Source: Rhodospirillaceae bacterium TMED23 (lineage in GTDB: Bacteria; Pseudomonadota; Alphaproteobacteria; Rhodospirillales; UBA2165). Taken from it: a stretch of 32,178 bases of DNA. The notes under the pieces were generated by a model. It was not told the origin of the DNA, searched no databases, and saw nothing but the letters and a program-made list of their open reading frames with translations. Shown here piece by piece: positions 18,689 through 28,639 of the stretch. Within the stretch, counting starts at the first letter, position 1. Each line of letters opens with the position of its first letter. The position numbers and the translations under genes are program-made. The DNA is taken from NCBI GenBank assembly GCA_002168115.1, contig NHCC01000012.1, positions 9,889 through 42,066 of the forward strand. Reading direction: 5' to 3'.

Positions 18689-18811
18689 TTGATTTATTTC
18701 ATAATATACAAAAACATTTATGTAAAACTGATCTTTCAATTATCACAAAGATTATTTCTATAGGTTATATCAAAACGTCAAACTCCAGATTATTAATTTA
18801 TATAGTATAAT

Positions 18812-19603
18812 TTAGTAATCTTTCTCAGTATCTCCATCTACGGGTGTAACAAGGTCTTCATTGATAGGATCACCATCAAGCGAAATTATCATCTCACGTA
18901 TTTTTTCAGCGACTTGTTCTAGTTCTTCCATATCTGTCCCCCTCGATATGAGCGTACAACCAAAATTACCCGAACGAAAAAAAGGGTAACTCCCAATCTC
19001 AACGTTAGAGTATAGATTTTGGATCTTGGTAAGTGGCTCGGCTATTGATCCTTCAGGCAGATAGCATGCAACGGCTATCGACAACATTTTTTTACCACCA
19101 ATTAATTCTCCTGAAAATCCTTTAAACATAGACCGCATGATAGACGGAACACCTGCCATAACATATACGTTTTCCATCTTAAATCCCGGCGCTTTGCTAA
19201 CGGGATTACCAATTAGGGTTGACCCAACCGGGATATCAGCCATTTTTAACCTTGCCTCATTCAAACGTTCAACAGGTATAAAAGACTCTAAAAGTGCCTT
19301 TGCCTCAGGATTTCGATAAATTTCAACTCCGAAAGCTTTTGCCACGCATAAAGACGTAATATCGTCATGTGTTGGCCCAATTCCACCAGTCGTAAATACA
19401 TATGAATATTTGACACGCACTTCATTAATTACATTAATAATGATTTCTTCATCGTCAGGTATCACCCGTGCTTCCGCCATTCGAATGCCCATATCGGTAA
19501 GGCGCTCAGCAAGCCACCCAAGGTTTGCATCTTTTGTTCGGCCAGATAAGACCTCATTCCCTATTATTAGACAACACGCTGTAACAGAAGTTTCTTTTGA
19601 CAT
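18812..19603 (-). CDS. CinA-like/MoaB-Mog domain protein (competence/damage-inducible protein A family)
   Basis: A 263-residue protein whose first 170 residues form a molybdopterin-binding (MoaB/Mog-like) domain, as in CinA. Typical blocks are LIIGNEVLSGRTKDANLGWLA, VIPDD and TTGGIGPTHDDIT (about 71-84), followed by NPVSKAPGF and AGVPSIMRSMF. The C-terminal nicotinamide-mononucleotide deamidase domain of full-length CinA is absent; this stand-alone form is common in alphaproteobacteria. Members of this domain family have been linked to ADP-ribose or pterin-nucleotide hydrolysis, but its exact reaction here is unknown. It is transcribed in the same direction as MutT, ArgJ and the parvulin gene upstream. 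Confidence 0.88.
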   Translation of the reverse strand: MSKETSVTACCLIIGNEVLSGRTKDANLGWLAERLTDMGIRMAEARVIPDDEEIIINVINEVRVKYSYVFTTGGIGPTHDDITSLCVAKAFGVEIYRNPEAKALLESFIPVERLNEARLKMADIPVGSTLIGNPVSKAPGFKMENVYVMAGVPSIMRSMFKGFSGELIGGKKMLSIAVACYLPEGSIAEPLTKIQNLYSNVEIGSYPFFRSGNFGCTLISRGTDMEELEQVAEKIREMIISLDGDPINEDLVTPVDGDTEKDY

Positions 19604-19724
19604 AGGTCTAGCTCACAATATTAATAATTATATCTAGGATTGATTGAATTGATTAAAAAAGCAAGTATATTTCTCAATATTTGGAAAATCAAAAGATAAC
19701 GTTTTATTATCTCAAAAAAATAAC

Positions 19725-20156
19725 TTACAAAAAATCCTTTAGCATAGCCACCAAAGGAATATCTGCTGGTGGCATTTCAAAATTATCAAAATTTTTTAGG
19801 CGAGCCCACGTTAATTTTTGCCCTTCCCTTCCTTCAGGTGCACCGTTCCATTGCCGACATAAAAACAATGGCATTAACAAGTGAAAATTTTCATATTTGT
19901 GTGAAGCAAATGTAAACGGAGCCAAACAAGCTGCAGAAACATCAATACCAAGTTCTTCGCCTAGTTCTCTAATAAGCGCATCTTCAGGCGTTTCGCCTAA
20001 TTCAACTTTCCCTCCAGGAAACTCCCATAGGCCGCCCATTTCTTTACCATGTGGCCGCTGCGCTAGAAGAATACGACCATCAATATCTATTAAAGCTACG
20101 GCTGAAACTAGAACCGTTGGTAAACTAGTCGATCCCCGATTATTTTCTATTTTCAT
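19725..20156 (-). CDS. mutT: MutT-type Nudix hydrolase (8-oxo-dGTP diphosphatase-like)
   Basis: MutT hydrolyses oxidised nucleotides such as 8-oxo-dGTP and limits A-to-C mutations. With the start at 20156 the protein is 143 residues. The Nudix box runs about 49-71 with GKVELGE, then REL and EELGI, so all conserved Glu and Arg positions are present. LLAQRPHGKEMGGLWEFPGGK before it is typical of MutT. The start at 20156 lies 10 bases after the argJ stop and gives the usual N-terminus; an upstream ATG at 20204 would overlap argJ and is less likely. The pair argJ-mutT is a frequent neighbourhood in alphaproteobacteria and supports co-transcription. Confidence 0.9.
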   Translation of the reverse strand: MKIENNRGSTSLPTVLVSAVALIDIDGRILLAQRPHGKEMGGLWEFPGGKVELGETPEDALIRELGEELGIDVSAACLAPFTFASHKYENFHLLMPLFLCRQWNGAPEGREGQKLTWARLKNFDNFEMPPADIPLVAMLKDFL

Positions 20157-20166
20157 GCAGTTTTGC

Positions 20167-21393
20167 TCAGGTTCGATAATCGGCATTAATATCAATGTAC
20201 CCATGAGTTAAATCACATGTCCAGACTTTAGAAAGCCCATTGCTAACGCCAACATCCACATCAATTACAATTGACGAACCCTTCATATGTTGCGCAACCG
20301 GCATCTCATTGTACCCTTCTACCGCTTGGCCATTACGAGCGATTTGAATGCCACCTATCGAGATCGCGAGGGTATCGCGATTGGCCTTTTGTCCAGATTT
20401 CCCTACAGCCATAACTATACGTCCCCAATTTGCATCTTCTCCCGCAATAGCAGTTTTAACTAGGGGTGAATTGGCTATCGAAAAACCTATTTCTTTCGCA
20501 GCATCATTATTATCAGCTCCACTAACATTAATTTCAATAAATTTAGTTGCTCCCTCGCCATCACAAACAATTTGGTGAGCTAAGTCTAACAATACTCTAT
20601 CTAATCCTGCTTTAAATTCTTTTAGCTCTTTTTGGTTATAATTTTTTATATACAGGTGTTTCGCCTTACACGTAGAAAATAAAAGAACACTATCACTAGT
20701 TGATGTATCTGAGTCGACAGTTATACGATTAAAACTTTTTTCAACTGAATCTTTTAATAATAGTTGGAGAATATCGCTTGAGATACTTGCGTCAGTAAAT
20801 ATAAACGCCAACATTGTCGCCATATTCGGAGCGATCATACCCGAACCTTTTGCGATACCACTTATCAAAACCTCGGTATCATCGACCATAACCTTCTCAG
20901 TGGAACCTTTCGGAAAGGTGTCTGTTGTACCAATCGCTTCAGCTGCAGATCTCCAGTCAATACATGCTTCAATATCTAAATCTACTATGGCATCCGTTAT
21001 TTTTTTATGAGGCAATTGTTCACCAATTACGCCTGTGGAAGCTATAAAAATTTCATCTGGTTTACTATTAACTATCTTTGATGCATATTCTGCCGTAAGA
21101 CGAACCGCATTGTCACCAGATTTACCAGTAAATGCATTTGCATTTCCAGAGTTTACTACAAGAGCTCGAGCTTTCCCTTGAAGCAAAGCCTTCTTACACC
21201 ACTCAACAGGAGCGGCGGCTGTTTGAGATTGTGTAAAAACACCAGCCACTTGTGTACCAACATCAAATTTAGCAAATAATAGGTCTAACTTTCCAGAATA
21301 CTTTACGCCGCAAGCAACAGAAGTCATCCCTACTCCTGAAATATCTGATATAATTGGAAATCTCTCTGGTGCCAAGGGCGACAATTTTGTCAT
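20167..21393 (-). CDS. argJ: Bifunctional ornithine acetyltransferase/N-acetylglutamate synthase ArgJ
   Basis: ArgJ moves the acetyl group from N-acetylornithine to glutamate, recycling acetyl groups in arginine synthesis; the bifunctional form also uses acetyl-CoA. The 408-residue length is normal. The self-cleavage and nucleophile site GSGMIAPNMATMLAF is present, with Thr193 expected to become the N-terminal nucleophile of the beta chain. Other recognisable blocks are NSGNANAFTG, AGEDANWGRIVMAVG and the C-terminal DLTHGYIDINADYRT. It lies 10 bases upstream of mutT and 59 bases downstream of the parvulin gene on the same strand. Whether it is mono- or bifunctional cannot be read from sequence. 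Confidence 0.96.
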   Translation of the reverse strand: MTKLSPLAPERFPIISDISGVGMTSVACGVKYSGKLDLLFAKFDVGTQVAGVFTQSQTAAAPVEWCKKALLQGKARALVVNSGNANAFTGKSGDNAVRLTAEYASKIVNSKPDEIFIASTGVIGEQLPHKKITDAIVDLDIEACIDWRSAAEAIGTTDTFPKGSTEKVMVDDTEVLISGIAKGSGMIAPNMATMLAFIFTDASISSDILQLLLKDSVEKSFNRITVDSDTSTSDSVLLFSTCKAKHLYIKNYNQKELKEFKAGLDRVLLDLAHQIVCDGEGATKFIEINVSGADNNDAAKEIGFSIANSPLVKTAIAGEDANWGRIVMAVGKSGQKANRDTLAISIGGIQIARNGQAVEGYNEMPVAQHMKGSSIVIDVDVGVSNGLSKVWTCDLTHGYIDINADYRT

Positions 21394-21452
21394 ATTATTT
21401 CCTCAAAAAAATTAGAAGCTACTTCAATAATAACAATCGATTTAATTACTTA

Positions 21453-22316
21453 TCAATTAAATGGATATTTTTGTATTTTAGCGCTTTTACGAAGTTCTGT
21501 TATAAAAGCTTCCTCTCGCCGATTAATTATCGTCTTCATCAATTCCGCCTTTATCTTCTCAAAAGATTGGATTTTTTTAAATCTTTTATCTTCAACTTTT
21601 ATAATATGCCAACCAAACTGTGTTTTGATTGGAATATCATTAATTTCTCCCTTTTTTAGAGAAAACGCCGCTTTTGAGAACGGTAAGACCATTGCATCTC
21701 TGATAAAATAACCAAGATCACCTCCAATTATTTTTGACGGACCTGTCGAAATTTTATTCGCTAAATCAGCAAAATCAGAACCTTTTTTTAGTAATTTAAC
21801 CACTTCGAGAGCTTGCTCTCTCGTCTGAACTAGAATATGCCGGGCTCGGATTTCCTCAACGCCCGAATTTAATTTAACATAATCATTATACTTTGATTTA
21901 AGTTGATCGAGACTTACTTCGTTGTTGATCGATCGGGCCATAAATGCCTGAGACAGAATATTTTCCTCAAACTCTTTTATTTTTAGTCTAATGCCTTTTT
22001 CTTTCCCGATACCGTGTTTTTGCGCAGCTTCTATAATCAATCGACGATTTATCAAATCATCTAATAAAAAGTCATAGACTATTTCCAGGGGGAATTTTTG
22101 GGCTTTTAAACTTAATAATTTTCTCGCTTTATCAATATCTGAAAGATAGAGATTGGAACCATTTATTTTGGCGACAATTTTATCTTGCTTATTTTCTGCA
22201 AAAAGTAGTTTATGATCATAAATTAGAGACAATGAAAAAACTATAATAGCAAATATATTTAATTTATTTTTTGCTATGATTGTAAGAGCATATTTAGGCA
22301 ACATACCACATCTCAT
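21453..22316 (-). CDS. Exported parvulin-type peptidyl-prolyl isomerase (PpiC/SurA-like)
   Basis: A 287-residue periplasmic folding factor. A basic start and a hydrophobic stretch (LNIFAIIVFSLSLIY, about residues 19-33) form a signal peptide or anchor, with possible cleavage before ENKQDK. An alpha-helical SurA-like chaperone region follows. The parvulin domain spans about 155-255: RARHILVQT at its start, GGDLGYFIRDAMVLPFSKAAFSL in the middle and TQFGWHIIKVEDKR at its end. An ATG at 22304 would give MLPKYALTII and is an equally good start. The gene is divergent from secA, so two steps of protein export and outer-surface folding share a promoter region. Confidence 0.88.
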   Translation of the reverse strand: MRCGMLPKYALTIIAKNKLNIFAIIVFSLSLIYDHKLLFAENKQDKIVAKINGSNLYLSDIDKARKLLSLKAQKFPLEIVYDFLLDDLINRRLIIEAAQKHGIGKEKGIRLKIKEFEENILSQAFMARSINNEVSLDQLKSKYNDYVKLNSGVEEIRARHILVQTREQALEVVKLLKKGSDFADLANKISTGPSKIIGGDLGYFIRDAMVLPFSKAAFSLKKGEINDIPIKTQFGWHIIKVEDKRFKKIQSFEKIKAELMKTIINRREEAFITELRKSAKIQKYPFN

Positions 22317-22438
22317 CCAAAACCCGAATTTTGATTTTATTTTCTAATTATTCATATCGTTTTCAACCAAATGATAAAACCATTATTTTTAAAGTGCGCC
22401 GATTATTTCAATAAAAAATAATTCATCCCCTCAAAACG

Positions 22439-22505
22439 TTGACAGATCGCGGCTAGAGTTCTATCCCTTTGACACAAAAATTAATTTTTCAAATATAATT
22501 TGACA
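22439..22505 (+). promoter_or_regulatory. secA promoter region with three TTGACA hexamers
   Basis: TTGACA occurs at 22439-22444, 22469-22474 and 22500-22505. The middle copy with TATAAT at 22494-22499 (19-base spacer) is the best sigma-70 promoter in the window: both hexamers are perfect, and it would start transcription about 46 bases before the secA ATG. The first copy has TATCCC 17 bases on (22462-22467), a weaker alternative. The third overlaps the predicted start-site zone of the middle promoter and lacks a good -10. Confidence 0.6.
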
Positions 22506-22552
22506 TATTACAAGTTAGTGCCAAATTTGAATGAAAAGCATAAGGAACTTAG

Positions 22553-25291
22553 ATGTTTGATACTCTTGTTCGTCGCCTTTTCGGTAGCGCAAATGATCGG
22601 TATGTTCGCGGTCTTGGTAGCATCGTTAATAGTGTTAACGGGCTTGAAGAAACGTTACAAAATCTAACAGATGAAAAATTGAAACTTCAAACTGAGGTCT
22701 TAAAAGAACGATTATCCAATGGTGAAACTTTGGATGAAGTGCTACCGGAGGCATTCGCTACTGTCCGGGAAGCAGCAAAAAGAACATTAGGTGAGCGTCC
22801 TTATGATGTTCAAATTATTGGGGCGATTATTCTCCACAAAGGGATGATCGCTGAAATGAAAACAGGAGAGGGGAAAACACTAACTTCTACAATGGCTGTC
22901 TATCTCAATGCTATTGAGGGGAAAGGCGTTCATATTGTTACGGTTAATGATTACCTTGCGGTCCGAGACGCTGAATGGATGGGACAAGTATACAATAAAC
23001 TTGGTCTAACTGTGGGTTGCATTATTCCCAATTTATCGGAAAGTGAGAGATCTGAGGCGTATAACTGTGATATCACTTATGGCACAAATAGTGAATTTGG
23101 CTTCGACTATTTAAGAGATAATATGAAATTTTCATTAGAGGATATGGTTCAACGCCCCTTTAATTTCGCAATAGTCGATGAGGTAGACTCTATTTTGATA
23201 GATGAAGCTCGAACACCTCTTATTATTTCAGGAGCTTCAGAAGATTCGTCTGAATTGTATCAAGTCATTGATAAATTAATACCTAATTTAAATGCCGAAG
23301 ACTATGAGAAAGATGAGAAAGTAAAAGCTGTTACTCTTACTGATATTGGTAACGAGCACGTTGAAACTCTATTACGCGAAGCTGGGTTATTATCAGAGGG
23401 TAGTTTATATGAGTATACTAATATTGCATTAGTTCATCACATAAACCAAGCATTGAAAGCGCATAAATTATTTGAAATTGACACGGACTACATCGTACAT
23501 GAGGGTAATGTGGTTATTGTCGATGAATTCACAGGCAGAATGATGGAAGGCCGACGTTTTTCAGAAGGTTTGCACCAAGCACTTGAGGCGAAAGAAGGCG
23601 TCAAAGTCGAAAACGAAAATCAAACCCTAGCCTCCATAACTTACCAAAACTATTTTAGGATGTATCCTAAATTAGCTGGTATGACCGGGACAGCTATGAC
23701 TGAAGCTGGAGAATTTCAGGAAATTTATAAATTAGAAGTTGCCGAAATTCCAACCAATGAGGCATGTGTTCGTATTGATAGTGATGATGAAGTTTATCGC
23801 ACCGAAGTTGAAAAACATATCGGCATCGTGTCGATGGTCAAAGAATGTCAGAATCGAAAGCAACCAGTTCTGGTGGGAACAGTAAGTATTGAAAAGTCAG
23901 AAGAAATTTCTAATTTACTTAAAAATGAAAAAATTGAACATAAAGTTTTAAATGCTCGTTTCCATGAACAAGAAGCAATTATTATCGCACAAGCTGGAGC
24001 ACCCTCTGCTGTCACCATAGCCACAAATATGGCTGGGCGAGGAACCGATATTCAACTTGGTGGAAATATTGAGATGCTAGTAAAGCAAAGGGTTGATGCA
24101 AAATTAAACAAAGAAAAATATAAAGAGGTAGAAAATAGACTACGAGAACAGGTGATTAAAGATAAGGAGATCGTAAAACTGGCTGGTGGACTCTATATAA
24201 TCGGAACCGAAAGGCACGAAAGTAGAAGAATTGATAACCAACTTAGGGGAAGATCCGGGCGGCAAGGAGACCCTGGTGGTTCTAAATTTTATCTTTCATT
24301 AGAAGATGACCTAATGCGAATATTTGGATCTGAGCGCATGGATGGTATGTTAAAAAAGCTCGGCCTTCAGGAAGGAGAAGCAATTGTCCATCCATGGATA
24401 AATAAAGCGTTAGAAAAAGCGCAACAAAAAGTTGAGGCCCGCAATTTCGACATCAGGAAAAATCTCCTAAAATTCGATGATGTCATGAATGACCAACGCA
24501 AAGTAATATATGAACAGCGAAAAGAATTGATGGCAAGTGATGACGTCTCTGCAACTATTATTGATATGCGAAATAATGTAATTGAGGGATTGGTAGCCCA
24601 ATGTATCCCAGAAAAAGCATACCAAGAACAATGGGATACCGCAGCGTTACATGAGGAAGGTAAGCGCTTATTTGGACTCGATTTACCCACGACAGAATGG
24701 GCCAAAGAAGAAGGAGTTGCTGATGAACAAATTCTGGAGAGAATTAATGAAGCAGTAACGCTAAAAATGGCAGAAAAAGCAGCAACTTGGGGTCTCGAAG
24801 TAATGAGAGACGTAGAAAAGAGCTTGCTTCTTCAAGTTCTAGATCAAGTCTGGAAAGAGCACTTATTATCTCTTGATCACTTACGCCAAGGTATTGGACT
24901 ACGAGCATATGCACAGAAAGACCCTTTAAATGAGTATAAAGGCGAAGCCTTTGATATGTTTAATGGAATGCTCGCTGAATTAGATGAAAGAATAACCATT
25001 ATTTTAGCACAGATGGAATTACAGTTTTCTGATCCAAATGAAATAAATAGTCAAAATAGCAGTGAGACGTATGAAATAAGTAACGATACAACCTATCTCC
25101 TAGACTCGGGGAATGAACAAGTATCAAGTCCGGCTTTAAATCAAGAATATACGCAGAGTCCATTGTTGTTGAGAGAGAGCGCAGATATTATTGATCCAGA
25201 AGACCCTTCAACTTGGGGAAAAGTTGGACGAAATGATCTATGCCCTTGCGGTTCTGGGAAAAAATTCAAACATTGCCACGGAGCCGCATAG
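22553..25291 (+). CDS. secA: Preprotein translocase ATPase SecA
   Basis: SecA drives secretory proteins through SecYEG using ATP, at the cytoplasmic face of the inner membrane. The 912-residue product has the usual proteobacterial size. Walker A is TGEGKT (about 104-109); the DEAD-like motif is in [19 protein letters not shown], and motif VI is in [16 protein letters not shown]. The C-terminal linker is variable, and the protein ends in a zinc-binding SecB-type motif [15 protein letters not shown] good ribosome site (AAGGA) stands 8 bases before the ATG. The stop is one base before the pirin start, so the two are translated as neighbours. Confidence 0.98.
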   Translation: MFDTLVRRLFGSANDRYVRGLGSIVNSVNGLEETLQNLTDEKLKLQTEVLKERLSNGETLDEVLPEAFATVREAAKRTLGERPYDVQIIGAIILHKGMIAEMKTGEGKTLTSTMAVYLNAIEGKGVHIVTVNDYLAVRDAEWMGQVYNKLGLTVGCIIPNLSESERSEAYNCDITYGTNSEFGFDYLRDNMKFSLEDMVQRPFNFAIVDEVDSILIDEARTPLIISGASEDSSELYQVIDKLIPNLNAEDYEKDEKVKAVTLTDIGNEHVETLLREAGLLSEGSLYEYTNIALVHHINQALKAHKLFEIDTDYIVHEGNVVIVDEFTGRMMEGRRFSEGLHQALEAKEGVKVENENQTLASITYQNYFRMYPKLAGMTGTAMTEAGEFQEIYKLEVAEIPTNEACVRIDSDDEVYRTEVEKHIGIVSMVKECQNRKQPVLVGTVSIEKSEEISNLLKNEKIEHKVLNARFHEQEAIIIAQAGAPSAVTIATNMAGRGTDIQLGGNIEMLVKQRVDAKLNKEKYKEVENRLREQVIKDKEIVKLAGGLYIIGTERHESRRIDNQLRGRSGRQGDPGGSKFYLSLEDDLMRIFGSERMDGMLKKLGLQEGEAIVHPWINKALEKAQQKVEARNFDIRKNLLKFDDVMNDQRKVIYEQRKELMASDDVSATIIDMRNNVIEGLVAQCIPEKAYQEQWDTAALHEEGKRLFGLDLPTTEWAKEEGVADEQILERINEAVTLKMAEKAATWGLEVMRDVEKSLLLQVLDQVWKEHLLSLDHLRQGIGLRAYAQKDPLNEYKGEAFDMFNGMLAELDERITIILAQMELQFSDPNEINSQNSSETYEISNDTTYLLDSGNEQVSSPALNQEYTQSPLLLRESADIIDPEDPSTWGKVGRNDLCPCGSGKKFKHCHGAA

Positions 25292-25292
25292 T

Positions 25293-26141
25293 ATGACACC
25301 TAACAAAATTATTTCAAAAATTTATCCGGGTATGCCGACGTCTGATGGCGCTGGGGTAAAACTTACCAGAATGCTGGGAACTCCAGAATTAGAGATACTT
25401 GACCCATTTTTAATGTTGGATCGCATGGATAGCGATGACCCTGACTCCTATATCGCTGGCTTTCCGAATCATCCTCATCGGGGTTTTGAGACTGTAACCA
25501 TCATGCATTCCGGACAGATGAGGCATGAGGACTCGGTAGGAAATTCAGGTTTAATTACACCAGGTGACGTTCAATGGATGACAGCGGGGCGAGGGATTAT
25601 TCACTCTGAAATACCTGAGATGCTTGAAGGTAGAATGAGCGGTTTTCAACTATGGGTGAACTTACCAGCAAAACACAAAATGGTAGACCCTAAATACCAA
25701 GATATTCCGGCAGAAAACATTCCAATGATAATCAGTGACGGTACGAAAGTTCGTATAATTAGAGGTACTTACAATAATACCAAGGGTCCTGCGGAGAGCC
25801 TAATGCCTGTTAGGGTCCTCGATATAACCTTGGAGCCGGATGCAAGTTGGTCTATTAATCCCAAAAAAGGCAACTCTTTCTTTTTTTGTGTTTATGATGG
25901 ATCTATTACTGCACTAGATTCTGGCGGCAAAACTCAAAAAATTGATTCTCCTTCAATAATTACATTTAGTGGCGACGGCGAAGCCAAAGTAAAATCGAAT
26001 AAGATTGGCGCTGGGGTTCTATACTGCGAAGGAGAGCCTCTTAACGAACCTGTAGCCCGTTATGGACCGTTTGTTATGAACACTCAAACTGAGATCAAAA
26101 AAGCAATCGACGATTTTAACTCTGGTAAGTTAACCGTTTAA
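25293..26141 (+). CDS. Pirin-family cupin protein
   Basis: A 282-residue bicupin of the pirin family, Fe-binding proteins of which some act as quercetinases or redox regulators. The four metal ligands of the N-terminal cupin are present: His60 and His62 in NHPHRGFETV, His104 and Glu106 in GIIHSEIP. The start is the ATG at 25293, one base after the secA stop, with GGAG in the secA 3' end as ribosome site; an open frame continues upstream inside secA but is in the wrong frame for that gene and non-homologous. Linkage to secA is probably transcriptional rather than functional. Confidence 0.92.
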   Translation: MTPNKIISKIYPGMPTSDGAGVKLTRMLGTPELEILDPFLMLDRMDSDDPDSYIAGFPNHPHRGFETVTIMHSGQMRHEDSVGNSGLITPGDVQWMTAGRGIIHSEIPEMLEGRMSGFQLWVNLPAKHKMVDPKYQDIPAENIPMIISDGTKVRIIRGTYNNTKGPAESLMPVRVLDITLEPDASWSINPKKGNSFFFCVYDGSITALDSGGKTQKIDSPSIITFSGDGEAKVKSNKIGAGVLYCEGEPLNEPVARYGPFVMNTQTEIKKAIDDFNSGKLTV

Positions 26142-26244
26142 ATTTCATAAAATGTAGCCTTCCCTTACCATATTAAAATCTACTGCAATTATGCCCAGCT
26201 GAAGTTAGCAACAAAATTAGCCAGAGAATTATTCCAAATTACTT

Positions 26245-26403
26245 TCCTCATCATCATTCCATGATGCCAAGGCGGCCCGTGAAATGGCTAAAACAGCTCC
26301 GAACGGACGATTGGAAATAATGGAAGGCTGTTGAGACGGCCCTTATTTTCAGAAACCTAAAGAATTCAACAAAATCCATCTTGATTTTTTACAGGGTCGT
26401 TAG
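26245..26403 (+). pseudogene. Remnant of an alpha/beta-hydrolase C-terminus with an in-frame stop
   Basis: In the 288-base gap between pirin and the dppD-like gene, one frame reads HDAKAAREMAKTAPNG, then RLEIMEGC, then TGA (26332-26334), then DGPYFQKPKEFN and KIHLDFLQGR before TAG (26401-26403). This matches the usual hydrolase ending, in which the catalytic His lies in a GCGHWP motif just after the LEI strand; here the stop and altered codons replace GHW. Upstream, the frame is blocked by stops at 26206 and 26218, and a neighbouring frame ending FLIIIP would join it with a small indel. The rest of the gene is gone. This is inference from pattern; no start or full domain remains. Confidence 0.5.
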
Positions 26404-26429
26404 TAATAATTAATTCTATTTGAAAAAAA

Positions 26430-27467
26430 GTGGCAGGGGGGGCTAAACTGGAAACTATTGATGTATCAAACCCGCTATTGACGGTTAATAATCTTTATAC
26501 TCAATTCGATACACCAAGAGGCATTGCTCGTGCGGTTGACGGTGTATCATTTTCTCTAGAGCGCGGAAAAACTCTCGGCATTGTTGGCGAGTCAGGCTCG
26601 GGCAAAAGTGTCTTATCGCGAACCATTATTGATATTCTCGCTAAAGACGATTCGGTCCTCTTTGATGGTGAAATCATATTTGAAGGCTGTGATCTCCGCA
26701 CTTTAAGTGAGAGAGAAATGCAGGAAATCCGCGGAAAAGAGATTGCGATGGTTTTCCAAGATCCCATGTCTTCCCTAAACCCAGTAAAAAAAATTGGTAA
26801 ACAAATTACTGAAGTTTTAACAAAACGGTTAGGGATGAGCTCGCATTTAGCAAAAATACGTGCGGTTGAATTAATTCACTCGGTTGGCATTCCCGATCCT
26901 GAACAGCAATTGGGACGTTATCCTATGCATTTATCAGGTGGCATGCGACAAAGAATAGCAATAGCCATTGCAATAGCATCTGAGCCAAAACTTCTAATCG
27001 CCGACGAACCAACAACAGCTTTAGATGTAACAATCCAAGCGCAAATTCTCGAGTTATTAAAAGAACAGCAAACCAAATACAATATGTCTATAATCTTAAT
27101 TACGCATAATCTTGGGATTGTTTCTGGATACACAGATGATGTAGCAGTAATGTACGCTGGTAAGATTGTTGAAAAATGTTCCACAAGTGAACTTATTTCA
27201 AATCCGGTAATGCCATATACCAAGGCCCTCATGAATTGCGCCCCTTCTCTGACTAATACCCCTCATACTAGGTTACAAGCTATCCCCGGCCTTCCTCCAA
27301 ATCTGCTGAACCTTCCAAATGGCTGCAGTTTTCATTCACGTTGTTCATATAATGATGAGAAGTGCAACAAATATACACCGGATCAAACTCTACTGAAAGA
27401 TTCTATGCATAGTTTCGCTTGCTGGCATCCATTGAACCGATCATTAGCTGAAGGGGTTGTCAAGTAA
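26430..27467 (+). CDS. Peptide/nickel-type ABC transporter ATPase, DppD/OppD family
   Basis: A 345-residue ATPase of the dipeptide/oligopeptide/nickel importer family. Walker A is GESGSGKS, the signature is LSGGMRQR and Walker B is [12 protein letters not shown]. The C-terminal oligopeptide-transporter extension carries cysteines ([18 protein letters not shown]), positions that can hold an iron-sulfur cluster in DppD/OppD relatives. The start is a GTG at 26430, with no strong Shine-Dalgarno. The TAATG at 27465-27469 overlaps it by one base with the following ATPase, giving translational coupling. No DppB/DppC permease or DppA-type binding protein is adjacent. Confidence 0.9.
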   Translation: MAGGAKLETIDVSNPLLTVNNLYTQFDTPRGIARAVDGVSFSLERGKTLGIVGESGSGKSVLSRTIIDILAKDDSVLFDGEIIFEGCDLRTLSEREMQEIRGKEIAMVFQDPMSSLNPVKKIGKQITEVLTKRLGMSSHLAKIRAVELIHSVGIPDPEQQLGRYPMHLSGGMRQRIAIAIAIASEPKLLIADEPTTALDVTIQAQILELLKEQQTKYNMSIILITHNLGIVSGYTDDVAVMYAGKIVEKCSTSELISNPVMPYTKALMNCAPSLTNTPHTRLQAIPGLPPNLLNLPNGCSFHSRCSYNDEKCNKYTPDQTLLKDSMHSFACWHPLNRSLAEGVVK

Positions 27468-28471
27468 TGTTTGATGCGCAAATAAATAATGATGGGCCTT
27501 TGCTAGAGATTAGTGAACTTGCTATGGAATATAATGTCCAAGGGAAAACATTTTCTGCAATTTCAAATATAAATTTGAATATACAAAAAGGTGAAACCTT
27601 GGGTATCGTAGGAGAGTCTGGCTGCGGTAAATCCACCCTGGGGAGAGCTATTATCCAGTTACCTCGTCCTACCAATGGTAGTGTAAAGTTTTCTGGAGAG
27701 GAAATTACAGGTTTGAGCCACAATGAAATGCGTCCAATTCGTAAAAATATGCAAATTATTTTTCAAGATCCAATATCGTCATTAAATCCCAGACGGAAAG
27801 TTGGAAATATTGTCGCAGAACCGCTTGTAATTTCTGGCCTCTTCAAAAAAGATGAAATAGATCGAAGAGTGCGCAATGTTCTAGAGACTGTTAGCATGGA
27901 TCCAGATATTGTTATGGATAGGAGACCTCACCAGTTTTCTGGTGGGCAATGCCAAAGAATTTGTATTGCAAGGGCTCTAATTCTAGAACCAGATTTAATA
28001 ATTTGTGATGAACCAGTTTCAGCGTTAGATGTATCTGTTCAAGCACAAATATTAAATTTGCTCGAAGACATGAAAGATCGCTATGGTTTAACCCTATTAT
28101 TTATAAGCCATGATCTCGCAGTAGTAAAAAATATTAGCGACAGAGTTGCTGTAATGTATCTTGGGAGAGTCTGCGAATTGGCGGAATCGGAACAATTATA
28201 TAAATATCCAGCCCATCCGTACACAGCTGGGTTGATTGCAACAATCCCAGAAATAGATACAAATAAGAAAGAAGAAAAGTCATTGTCCCTACAGGGAGAA
28301 ATACCGTCGCCCCTTAATCCACCGAGTGGCTGCAGATTCAGAAATAGATGCCCTATTGCGCAAGATAGATGCATAAATGAAGAGCCAGTCTTAGATGAAA
28401 TTAAATCTGAACACCATGTAGCTTGTCATTTCCCACTTTATAACCACTCGAAAATGAAATCCGAGTATTAA
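27467..28471 (+). CDS. Peptide/nickel-type ABC transporter ATPase, DppF/OppF family
   Basis: The partner ATPase, 334 residues, expected to pair with the preceding subunit as a heterodimer. Walker A is GESGCGKS, the Q-loop is IFQDPISSLNPR, the signature is FSGGQCQR (Gly-Gly-Gln as usual) and Walker B is LIICDEPVSALD. The C-terminal oligopeptide extension shows GCRFRNRCPIAQDRC and a later Cys (ACHFPL), a candidate iron-sulfur ligand set. Translation is coupled to the upstream gene by TAATG. The substrate cannot be told: the family carries peptides, nickel, opines, sugars and other compounds. Confidence 0.92.
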   Translation: MFDAQINNDGPLLEISELAMEYNVQGKTFSAISNINLNIQKGETLGIVGESGCGKSTLGRAIIQLPRPTNGSVKFSGEEITGLSHNEMRPIRKNMQIIFQDPISSLNPRRKVGNIVAEPLVISGLFKKDEIDRRVRNVLETVSMDPDIVMDRRPHQFSGGQCQRICIARALILEPDLIICDEPVSALDVSVQAQILNLLEDMKDRYGLTLLFISHDLAVVKNISDRVAVMYLGRVCELAESEQLYKYPAHPYTAGLIATIPEIDTNKKEEKSLSLQGEIPSPLNPPSGCRFRNRCPIAQDRCINEEPVLDEIKSEHHVACHFPLYNHSKMKSEY

Positions 28472-28639
28472 GCCTGAGAAAAACTAGTAACCTTTGGAAG
28501 TAACTGTGAGTTAAAGCCTTATTTTAACATTACAATAATTCTACTAATCCCATAATATGAGATTTTTATTTACATATCATTGCCGTTATTTATAGTAAGC
28601 AATTAGTTATTACTTTTCAAATGGGGGGTGAAAAGTACT

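Noticed and set aside
18625-18810. Small open frame on the plus strand across the tRNA-Leu region
   Set aside because: It is antisense to the tRNA 5' exon and intron start and has no ribosome site or recognisable domain.
25191-25292. Upstream extension of pirin inside the secA 3' end
   Set aside because: These residues are the secA end read in another frame and do not resemble a pirin N-terminus; the ATG at 25293 has a ribosome site.
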